Below are positions 8,737 to 15,163 of a stretch of DNA of 21,269 nucleotides, piece after piece; position 1 is the stretch's first letter, and each line of letters opens with the position of its first letter. The stretch spans positions 1 to 21,269 of the forward strand of contig JAURHT010000019.1 of assembly GCA_030833145.1 (NCBI GenBank). Direction: 5' to 3'. Made by a program: the position numbers and the translations under genes. The notes beneath the pieces are model-generated. The model ran no database searches, was not told the DNA's origin, and was given only the letters and a program-made list of their open reading frames with translations. This DNA comes from Aquirufa sp. Its GTDB lineage: Bacteria; Bacteroidota; Bacteroidia; Cytophagales; Spirosomataceae.

Positions 8737-9225
8737 GTGATAAAAATACTCGTTGCTTTTGATGAAAACCGGGTCATTGGAAAAAACAATGAACTGATTT
8801 GGCATTTGCCGGCGGATCTAAAAAGATTCAAGGCCTTAACCACGGGTCACGTGATTATCATGGGACGCAAAACCTATGACTCTATTGGCAAGCCACTCCC
8901 TAATCGCACTACGATTGTTATTTCGCGCACACCCAGCTTACAAATAGAGGGCGTTATCTGCACGACTTCCATCGAAGAAGCTATCCTAAAGGCAAAATCG
9001 CTAACACGCGAAGATATTTTCATCGTGGGTGGCGCAGAAATCTATGCCCTTTCTCTTTCGGTAGCGGATCAAATTTTGGTCACTCAATTACACGACATTT
9101 TCGAGGGCGACGCCTTTTTTCCAGAAATTTCAGCGGAACAATGGACGGTAACGGAAAAAGAACGCGGGGTGACGGATGAGAAAAACACCTACCAGTACAG
9201 CTATTTGACCTACAGCAGAAAATGA
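8737..9225 (+). CDS. folA: Dihydrofolate reductase
   Basis: A 162-residue DHFR, reducing dihydrofolate to tetrahydrofolate with NADPH. Key features align with E. coli numbering: W22 and catalytic D27 in WHLPADLKRFK, the NADPH-binding GRKTYDSIGKPLPNR (43-57), and VGGAEIY (97-103). The start is GTG at 8737: the same frame meets TGA at 8716-8718 and contains no ATG in between. The stop codon overlaps the moaE start as ATGA (9222-9225), so the two genes form a translationally coupled pair. thyA, a common partner, is not present here. Confidence 0.97.
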   Translation: MIKILVAFDENRVIGKNNELIWHLPADLKRFKALTTGHVIIMGRKTYDSIGKPLPNRTTIVISRTPSLQIEGVICTTSIEEAILKAKSLTREDIFIVGGAEIYALSLSVADQILVTQLHDIFEGDAFFPEISAEQWTVTEKERGVTDEKNTYQYSYLTYSRK

Positions 9226-9641
9226 TCCGTAAAATCGACTTAAGCGCTGAGGCGATTTCGATTGACCCCTATTACCAATTCTTGCAGGATCCGGTGGCAG
9301 GTGGCATTTGTCTGTTTATAGGAACCATCAGAAATAAGAACCAAGGAAAAGACGTCAAAGCATTGACGATGGAAGCCTACCCTCCCATGGCTTTAAAGCA
9401 AATCGAATTGTTATGCGACCAAGCGGCTGAGAAATGGCCCATCGAGCGAATAGCCCTAGTTCATAGAACAGGACCTTTGGAAATCGGAGACATTGCCGTA
9501 TTGATTGGAGTAACTTCCATTCACAGAGCTGAAGCTTTCAAAGCTTGTGAATGGTTGATTGATACCTTGAAACAGGAAGTACCTATTTGGAAAAATGAAT
9601 TCTACGAGGACGGATCATCGTGGCTAGTTCCCCATCCCTGA
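9222..9641 (+). CDS. moaE: Molybdopterin synthase catalytic subunit
   Basis: A 139-residue MoaE. With MoaD-thiocarboxylate it inserts the dithiolene sulfurs into precursor Z (cPMP) to form molybdopterin. Conserved elements are FIGTIRNKNQGKDV with R37, MEAYPPMA, the GVTSIHRAEAF segment with H101-R102, and the active-site lysines K117 (DTLKQEVP) and K124 (WKNE). It overlaps folA by 4 bases (ATGA). No moaA, moaC, moaD, mogA or molybdoenzyme gene is in the window, so the rest of the cofactor pathway must lie elsewhere. Its last 18 bases overlap the convergent LuxE-like gene. Confidence 0.95.
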   Translation: MIRKIDLSAEAISIDPYYQFLQDPVAGGICLFIGTIRNKNQGKDVKALTMEAYPPMALKQIELLCDQAAEKWPIERIALVHRTGPLEIGDIAVLIGVTSIHRAEAFKACEWLIDTLKQEVPIWKNEFYEDGSSWLVPHP

Positions 9642-10664
9642 AATCATCAGACTGCAGCCGCGCATTTCGGAATTATCGAAGCGGCCTAGTACTTTAAATC
9701 GGATTCCATCATCTTCTAAGGAACCTAAATCCCTCGTTTCGATAAAGGAACAGGAATCGATGTTTCCCAAATCCGCGACTTTTATCCCCCCCGTTTTATG
9801 CGGCTGCGTCACCAAAGCAAACGGATCGCCTACCTCTCGCAAACAAACCCGCATCGTATAGGCCGGCGTAAATATACCCTGGGATTTCGCATAGCCCTGC
9901 GAAAACAACTCGGTCATTCCATATTCAGAGGCGATTGAATCCAGTCCCATCTTCTCTTGTAAATAGGCGTGCACCTTATCGCGAATCCACTCCTCGCGGC
10001 GACCTTTCATCCCACCCGTCTCCATCACAATCAAGCGATCTCTATGATCCTGCAAGAAAGACAAATCAATCCCTGAATCCACTAAATCCAACAAACCAAA
10101 AGTCACACCCATCAGCCACACTTTCTTATCCGTCGCCAAAGCTTTCCGCAAAGCTTGCACCAGCTCCTCGTACTGATTCAAATAAAAACCAGACAATTCA
10201 GACCCCGATGCTTTGATGAAATGATCCATCATAAAGACAAGCGAGGAAGTAGAGCGCTCTAAGTACGATGGCAATAAGGCGAAAATATGGTAATCGCTTA
10301 ATGGACCATATTCGCGCTCAAAGGCTATTTTGGAAATTGCTTGGTAGAATCCGGGATCACAAACGGGGTGTTTGGAGGGGATTTGACCGGTTGTTCCGGA
10401 ACTTTCGAAAGAAAATAAAACGGGCTCAGTACCAGTTAACACTTGGTGATTTTTAAATAACTCGATCGGTAAAAAAGGGATCTGAGTCCAATGGTCTACC
10501 TTTTCAGGCGACACACCAGAAAGCTGAACATACTGCTGATATAGCGGATTATTTACATACTGAAAACGAAACACCTCCAAAGCAAGCGTGTCAAAATCAG
10601 CTGCCTGCATGTGCAAGACCCGACTTTTTAAACTCTCTCTTTCCTGTGCGATCGCTTGATCCAT
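9624..10664 (-). CDS. LuxE-like acyl-protein synthetase / acyltransferase family protein
   Basis: A 346-residue member of the LuxE-type branch of adenylate-forming enzymes. LuxE activates fatty acids as acyl-AMP and transfers the acyl group to a cysteine in the bioluminescence fatty-acid reductase. Here the nucleotide-binding loop FESSGTTGQIPSKH and the EYGMTELFSQGY motif are clear, as is the late VLGRFDNSEMRGC, comparable to the hinge of AMP-forming enzymes. I prefer the ATG at 10664 over a TTG eight codons upstream because that TTG lies inside a -7 promoter box. No luxA, B, C or D is present, so the native substrate is unknown; activation of an acyl or aryl acid is plausible. It overlaps moaE by 18 bases. 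Confidence 0.8.
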   Translation of the reverse strand: MDQAIAQERESLKSRVLHMQAADFDTLALEVFRFQYVNNPLYQQYVQLSGVSPEKVDHWTQIPFLPIELFKNHQVLTGTEPVLFSFESSGTTGQIPSKHPVCDPGFYQAISKIAFEREYGPLSDYHIFALLPSYLERSTSSLVFMMDHFIKASGSELSGFYLNQYEELVQALRKALATDKKVWLMGVTFGLLDLVDSGIDLSFLQDHRDRLIVMETGGMKGRREEWIRDKVHAYLQEKMGLDSIASEYGMTELFSQGYAKSQGIFTPAYTMRVCLREVGDPFALVTQPHKTGGIKVADLGNIDSCSFIETRDLGSLEDDGIRFKVLGRFDNSEMRGCSLMISGMGN

Positions 10665-10685
10665 TTGATTTTTCCTGATGTAGCG

Positions 10686-10693
10686 CAAAATTA
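10686..10693 (-). promoter_or_regulatory. Candidate -7 box of the LuxE-like gene
   Basis: On the minus strand the bases read TAATTTTG, an exact TAnnTTTG box, 21 bases before the ATG at 10664. I see no good -33 match at the right spacing. The box argues against starting the protein at the TTG at 10688, because the TTG would lie within the promoter. Confidence 0.5.
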
Positions 10694-10734
10694 ACGCAAA
10701 TCATTAACTTTACTGTTGAAAATTGAATGAATCA

Positions 10735-11280
10735 ATGCGGAAATTAATTGGAGTTGTAGCGATCGTAATACTAGGTTTGGGTGCTTGTGTACAAGAACCC
10801 AGCTTTAGCTCAACGCCTGCCATTTCATTTAAGTCGATTCAAAAGATCACGAAAACGAGTAATGATGGTTTTGGGGGAACGACGAAAATCGATTCAGTCA
10901 TTATGAGCATTAACTTTCAGGATGCTGAAGGAGATTTAGGACTAACGGAGTCCCAATTAAAATCCGACATTAAATACAAAGATTTTCGCAATTTCGAAGT
11001 AGCGGTGATGTTGCAAAAGAATGGCGTCTTTATTCCTATCACCTTCACACCGGCGCTGGGCGGTTTGATGAATTTTAACTTCAAACCGAACCAAAAATCA
11101 GGGCCCATTGAAGGTAGCATTGATTATTCTACCCAATTCGTGTACGCTTTCTATAAAGGCTACAGCCCGCAGTTTACGGCGAAAAATGACACGTTGAAAT
11201 TTAAAATTTTCATTCGGGATAATTCTTTCAATAAAAGCAATACCATCGAAACGGATCCCATCATCATCTTCAAGGACTAG
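10735..11280 (+). CDS. Predicted lipoprotein of unknown function
   Basis: A 181-residue protein beginning MRKLIGVVAIVILGLGAC, a lipoprotein signal peptide with lipobox L-G-A-C and lipidated C18. The mature part is a likely beta-rich, Ig-like domain. The segment INFQDAEGDLGL (near residue 66) has the spaced acidic residues seen in similar Bacteroidota lipoproteins and could bind a metal, which is inference. It would be exported and anchored to a membrane. The ATG at 10735 is preferred over a TTG four codons upstream because it puts the basic MRK start directly before the hydrophobic core. Its TAG stop shares CTAG with the stop of the next gene. No function can be assigned. Confidence 0.78.
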   Translation: MRKLIGVVAIVILGLGACVQEPSFSSTPAISFKSIQKITKTSNDGFGGTTKIDSVIMSINFQDAEGDLGLTESQLKSDIKYKDFRNFEVAVMLQKNGVFIPITFTPALGGLMNFNFKPNQKSGPIEGSIDYSTQFVYAFYKGYSPQFTAKNDTLKFKIFIRDNSFNKSNTIETDPIIIFKD

Positions 11281-12695
11281 AGCGATTTAAGCTTTTGGTA
11301 GATTCCAGGCTGCAGACGGTAGGTAAACATCCGTTGATCCCGCTCATCGAGTTGTACATCTAAAATTTCTTGATCTACAAAAAGTAATCCAAGCGTTTTA
11401 GTGAAATTCTCAATCAATTTCGCTCTAAACTGACGTTGCGATTCAGGAGAACTTTTATGTTTGCCAAAGAAGGCAATAATCTGATGGCCATTGACAAATC
11501 CTTGCTCGTAGTTCAAAAGCAAGAAATCCAAGAACAATCGTTCGTTTGCCCCTAACATAAAGCGAATCGATTTCTTTAGTTTATTACGTTGGTAGCGACG
11601 ATAGAATTGTATTCCTAACAAAAGAAACAACAAGGATACGATTGAAATCAGGGCGACCGAAAACTTTTCATACCAAGGACTTTCATCCAACGTCCCTATA
11701 TAGGAAGATTCGCGTAACACTTGACTAATGAGCAAATGAGAAAAGGCCATTTCATTATTCATTTTTCGCTCAATCGGGCTCGCCCACAAGATGCTATCGC
11801 CCTTCACATGCATGTAATTTTCAGTTTCTTCACCGCCATGGGAATTCAAATACATCCGATGCGGATTCGTCCATTGATAGACTTTGAAATTATCCTCTAT
11901 ATCAATTATAAGCATTGTATCGTAGGCATAATCTGCATTGGGTTTATCAGGAATAATGAAATAACGACCAGTAAATAAGTAGTGCTTTACCGCCTTAGTC
12001 ATTAGAAAATCACGTATTTCTTGCAACTTGACCTCCCCTATGCGCGTGAACTTTTGATTAAAGAAATCAAATTCATACATGCCAAAATCTCGATTAAAGG
12101 CATTTTTCTGCTCTGTATCATTTATGGTTACGGTACTCAGCACATAAAATCGATCCTTCTTTACTGAATAACCAAATAATCCATCAAAAATTGAACTAGG
12201 AACATCGCCTTCTGCCGCGATAGACAACCATTCACGCCCAATAAAATCGTATTTGGTCAATATATTTGTCGTCCTATAAAACCCATAACCACCAAAAGAG
12301 TACAATTCATCCCCCCGCATAAACATGCTGTTCTTGCAATTCGCACCACGGAAAAAAGTTTGATCCAAGCGTTTTAACGTCCAGGTAGACTTATTCAATT
12401 CATAAACCTGACCAGTACAATGAATCGTTAAGTAATAAGTATTGCCTTTATTTATTTGGAATTCATTAATACCTTCCGATGTCGGGTTAATATCCCTAAA
12501 ATCAACATCAATCGTCTGTAAGGTATCTAAAACCCTCCAGCCATGTTCTGGTCGGAAACGCGAAATTTCGTGGGAATTGACATTCAGTCGCAAAAAACTC
12601 GAGGCATTGTCTTCTTGCCACTTAATAAACTGAGCCTGCGCTGTAAAGCCAATTAGGAGAACAAACAGAAGGAACAGACTCGCTTTTTTTAGCAT
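11277..12695 (-). CDS. Kelch-like extracytoplasmic protein with one membrane helix and a cytoplasmic tail of possible DNA-binding type
   Basis: A 472-residue protein from the ATG at 12695, which begins with a Sec signal peptide (MLKKASLFLLFVLLIGFTAQA); 16 further upstream codons in the same frame lack signal character. Residues about 20-340 look like a beta-propeller with kelch-type repeats, for example ELYSFGGYGFY followed by YDF...W. One membrane helix (about 345-366, ALISIVSLLFLLLGIQFY) ends in a basic stop-transfer RRYQRNKLKK. The roughly 100-residue cytoplasmic tail is helical and charged, with the run NGHQIIAFFGKHKSSPESQR then FRAKLIENFTKTLG, which resembles tails I recall in Bacteroidota proteins with winged-helix-like domains. 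A membrane-tethered sensor is an inference. It has its own promoter and diverges from psd. Confidence 0.7.
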   Translation of the reverse strand: MLKKASLFLLFVLLIGFTAQAQFIKWQEDNASSFLRLNVNSHEISRFRPEHGWRVLDTLQTIDVDFRDINPTSEGINEFQINKGNTYYLTIHCTGQVYELNKSTWTLKRLDQTFFRGANCKNSMFMRGDELYSFGGYGFYRTTNILTKYDFIGREWLSIAAEGDVPSSIFDGLFGYSVKKDRFYVLSTVTINDTEQKNAFNRDFGMYEFDFFNQKFTRIGEVKLQEIRDFLMTKAVKHYLFTGRYFIIPDKPNADYAYDTMLIIDIEDNFKVYQWTNPHRMYLNSHGGEETENYMHVKGDSILWASPIERKMNNEMAFSHLLISQVLRESSYIGTLDESPWYEKFSVALISIVSLLFLLLGIQFYRRYQRNKLKKSIRFMLGANERLFLDFLLLNYEQGFVNGHQIIAFFGKHKSSPESQRQFRAKLIENFTKTLGLLFVDQEILDVQLDERDQRMFTYRLQPGIYQKLKSL

Positions 12696-12714
12696 AGAAT
12701 TGTGGTTGCGTCCC

Positions 12715-12744
12715 CAAAAATAACTAATTTTGTAAATTAACAAG
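12715..12744 (-). promoter_or_regulatory. Promoter of the kelch-like membrane protein gene
   Basis: On the minus strand CTTG (12744-12741), 18 bases, then TATTTTTG (12722-12715), an exact -7 box. The ATG at 12695 lies 20 bases beyond it, which supports that start over the codons upstream at up to 12743, since those would sit before the promoter's transcription start. Confidence 0.65.
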
Positions 12745-12763
12745 GTTATTTAGCATTCAACGC

Positions 12764-13423
12764 ATGACATTACATAGAGAAGGACGGACCCTATTACTTA
12801 CATCATTACTCATCGTATTAGGTATTAATGGCCTGGTTGCGTATTTCTTCCCTGAAAATGTGTATTTGAGAGAGAGTATCGTAGTAATCACCTCCTTATT
12901 TTATTTGATTATCCTACAGTTTTTCCGCGTTCCTAAGCGCCACACGGTGCTAGATCCTAAAAACATCATTGCTCCAGCAGATGGCAAAGTAGTCGTTATC
13001 GAGGAAACGGTCGAAACAGAATATTTCAAAGGTCCACGCCGCCAGGTTTCGATCTTTATGTCGCCCATCAACGTTCACATTAATTTCAATCCGATCTCCG
13101 GTATTGTTTCCTATTTCAAATACCACCCGGGTAAATTCCTTGTAGCTTGGCACCCGAAATCAAGCACCGAAAACGAGCGCACTACCTACGTAGTAAAGCA
13201 CGAAAACGGTACAGAAATCTTATTCCGCCAGATTGCTGGGGCTTTAGCAAAACGTATTTGTTGGTATGCGAAAGAAGGGGATGCGGTTGTTCAGGGAACG
13301 GAATTTGGCTTCATAAAATTTGGTAGCCGCATCGATATCTACTTGCCATTAGACGCAGAAATCTGTGTAAACATCGACGACAAACCAGTGGGTGGAGAAA
13401 CGGTGATTGCTAGATTAGCCTAG
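12764..13423 (+). CDS. psd: Phosphatidylserine decarboxylase proenzyme, short form
   Basis: A 219-residue phosphatidylserine decarboxylase of the compact form (about 200-230 residues), making phosphatidylethanolamine at the inner membrane. Two hydrophobic segments at about 9-28 and 37-54 anchor it. NIIAPADGKVVVIEE and SPINVHINFNPISGIV are characteristic, as is the late FGFIKFGSRIDIYLP. The self-cleavage site is G187-S188, where S188 becomes the pyruvoyl group of the alpha chain. The ATG at 12764 gives the shortest N-terminus that retains both membrane segments. The stop shares CTAG with the convergent GAF-domain gene. A pssA gene is not in view. Confidence 0.94.
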   Translation: MTLHREGRTLLLTSLLIVLGINGLVAYFFPENVYLRESIVVITSLFYLIILQFFRVPKRHTVLDPKNIIAPADGKVVVIEETVETEYFKGPRRQVSIFMSPINVHINFNPISGIVSYFKYHPGKFLVAWHPKSSTENERTTYVVKHENGTEILFRQIAGALAKRICWYAKEGDAVVQGTEFGFIKFGSRIDIYLPLDAEICVNIDDKPVGGETVIARLA

Positions 13424-13911
13424 ACCCAAGAAGTCCAAGACTCCTCAATTAGTTCAATAATTTTTTCTAGCCCTTGCTGATCCACTTCAGAAAAGTCTTC
13501 TAATTGATCTGAATCCAGATCAAATACGAGCACGACTTCGTCATTCACGATGGCAGGCAAAACAATCTCTGACTTTGAAGCAGAAGCGCAGGCTATATGT
13601 CCTGGGAAAGCCTCCACATCCGGCACTAAAACAGTCTCTTTCGTAGTATACGCATGTCCGCAAACTCCCTTGTGGAATGGAATACGGGTGCAAGCCACTG
13701 GACCCTGAAAAGGCCCTAAGACTAATTGATTTTCTTTCGTTAAGTAGAAGCCCACCCAGAAAAAACCAAACACCTCATGAACCGCCGCCGCGATATTGGC
13801 TAAGTTTGCGTATTTGTCAGTTTCTCCGGCTAGGAGCGATTGAATTTGGGGATATAAGGACGCGTATTTTTCTGCGCGGGTTCCCTCGATTTTTACTAGA
13901 TCCTCTGCCAT
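13420..13911 (-). CDS. Free methionine-R-sulfoxide reductase, GAF-domain type
   Basis: A 163-residue single GAF-domain protein of the fRMsr (MsrC) family, which reduces free methionine-(R)-sulfoxide. The conserved cysteines are C74 (GPVACTRIP), C84 (GVCGHAY) and C108 (GHIACAS); by comparison with E. coli MsrC, C108 should be catalytic and C84 resolving. FGFFWVGFYL and VFDLDSD are also typical. It is the last gene of a six-gene operon and starts one base after the previous stop (TAA, G, ATG). Its 3' end overlaps psd by 4 bases. The presence of all three cysteines argues that it is an enzyme and not a plain signalling GAF domain. Confidence 0.9.
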   Translation of the reverse strand: MAEDLVKIEGTRAEKYASLYPQIQSLLAGETDKYANLANIAAAVHEVFGFFWVGFYLTKENQLVLGPFQGPVACTRIPFHKGVCGHAYTTKETVLVPDVEAFPGHIACASASKSEIVLPAIVNDEVVLVFDLDSDQLEDFSEVDQQGLEKIIELIEESWTSWV

Positions 13912-13912
13912 C

Positions 13913-14386
13913 TTATGCGAAATAACGTTGTAACCAAGTGGTATTTGCTTCTTGTAGCCAACCCGCGCGGTAAGCGCCCAATGATTCCGTTTGGAGTGGA
14001 ATAATATGCGTGGATGGCGTTAGTATTGGATTGTTTTTCAACGCTGTCAACGGAATCAACGTAAGTTCTTCGCCTTCTACCACCGCGGTGCTACGATCGA
14101 AGAAGTCGATTCCTAAGTTTGTTCCCATCTCCTTAAACCAACGCGTCGATGCATCGATAGAACAGCCAGAAGCCGCATTAACCGTTTCATCCACCGCGAT
14201 GACAATCACTTGTTGAAAGCGAATCTCAAATGATGCATTCAATCCAGCACCGTGCGCCGCCCATTGGGTTAAGGCTGGTGCTAAATAGTCCTGGATGGCT
14301 TGGTTTTCTGACGCCGTAAATGGTCGGTTCGCCTGATAAACCCATACGCGGGAATGATCGGGCATTTGTTCAATGGGTAAATACAT
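13913..14386 (-). CDS. Conserved Bacteroidota protein of unknown function (often mislabelled 'ABC transporter ATPase')
   Basis: A 157-residue cytoplasmic protein. Characteristic stretches are MYLPIEQMPDHSRVWVYQAN at the start, the QWAAHGAGLNASFEI segment in the middle, and VIAVDETVNAASGCSIDAST near residue 70. I recall this family from Bacteroidota genomes, where it is commonly annotated 'ABC transporter ATPase', but no Walker A, Walker B or ABC signature is present, so that name is unsupported. It lies between the CCG-domain Fe-S gene (3-base gap) and the GAF gene (1-base gap) in the same operon. The ATG at 14386 fits the tight packing. Function is unknown; a link to the redox neighbours is only a context guess. 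Confidence 0.85.
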   Translation of the reverse strand: MYLPIEQMPDHSRVWVYQANRPFTASENQAIQDYLAPALTQWAAHGAGLNASFEIRFQQVIVIAVDETVNAASGCSIDASTRWFKEMGTNLGIDFFDRSTAVVEGEELTLIPLTALKNNPILTPSTHIIPLQTESLGAYRAGWLQEANTTWLQRYFA

Positions 14387-14389
14387 ATA

Positions 14390-15163
14390 TTACATGGATT
14401 GCTGCACTAACTCAGCTAAATCTACTACTTGGATGTGTTTTTCTTTTCCTACTTTATTCAGGCCGTCTTGGACCATCACCATGCAGAATGGGCACGCTAA
14501 GGCCACTTTGCTGACACCAGAATCGACCATTTCTTGGACTCTTTTCACTTGCACGTCTTCGCCGCCCGTTTCCGGCTCTTTGAATACTTGTGCCCCGCCC
14601 GCTCCACAGCAAAGTCCTTTTGTTCTACAACTTTTCAGCTCGATTAGTTCCTTTTTTAATCCGGAAATGATCTCGCGAGGTGCCTCGTAAACCCCGTTTC
14701 CTCTACCTAAATAGCAGGAATCGTGGTAGGCCACTTGTTCTAAGGAAGAGCCGTCGGAGGCTTTTATTTTACCGGAGCTGATTAATTCTGCCAAAAGCTG
14801 GCTGTGGTGAATCACGTCGTAATTCCCGCCTAGCGTGGGGTATTCGTTTTTCAAGGTATTAAAACAATGCGGACAAGCCGTCACGATTTTCTTTACGGCA
14901 TAGAGGTTCAACACCTCGATGTTAGACATGGCCTGCATTTGGAATAAAAACTCATTTCCTGCGCGACGTGCCGGATCTCCTGTACACGATTCTTCCGTAC
15001 CTAGTACGGCAAAGCTGATGCCTACTTTTTGCAAAATCTCCGCAAAGGCACGCGTCACTTTCTTATGGCGGTCATCAAAAGAACCCGCACATCCTACCCA
15101 AAAAAGAAATTCCGGCTGCTCCCCCGCTGCGGCGAACTCAGCCATCGTTTTAATCTTCTCCAT
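14390..15163 (-). CDS. CCG-domain Fe-S oxidoreductase, heterodisulfide reductase subunit B-like
   Basis: A 257-residue protein with two cysteine-rich CCG domains, like HdrB and the LutA/GlcF/SdhE families. The conserved cysteines are seen in LFWVGCAGS, EESCTGDPARRAG, ACPHCFNTLKNEYP, YHDSCYLGRGNGVYEAPREI, GLCCGAGGAQV and ACPFCMVMVQDG. Such proteins bind a noncubane or standard Fe-S cluster and pass electrons, usually with a ferredoxin partner; the membrane ferredoxin in this operon (17027-18340) is the obvious candidate. Its ATG overlaps the stop of the desaturase gene by one base (TAATG), which indicates translational coupling. The physiological electron donor and acceptor are not known. Confidence 0.92.
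   Translation of the reverse strand: MEKIKTMAEFAAAGEQPEFLFWVGCAGSFDDRHKKVTRAFAEILQKVGISFAVLGTEESCTGDPARRAGNEFLFQMQAMSNIEVLNLYAVKKIVTACPHCFNTLKNEYPTLGGNYDVIHHSQLLAELISSGKIKASDGSSLEQVAYHDSCYLGRGNGVYEAPREIISGLKKELIELKSCRTKGLCCGAGGAQVFKEPETGGEDVQVKRVQEMVDSGVSKVALACPFCMVMVQDGLNKVGKEKHIQVVDLAELVQQSM

Noticed and set aside
9624..10664. Bioluminescence (lux) locus
   Set aside because: Only the LuxE-like gene is present. No luciferase or fatty-acid reductase gene lies nearby, so the lux role was not assigned.
10735..10740. Longer start forms for the lipoprotein, LuxE-like, kelch-like and uvrA genes
   Set aside because: The upstream codons in each case start at a non-ATG codon, overlap a -7 box or lack signal or family similarity. 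The ATG starts given in the feature list fit better.
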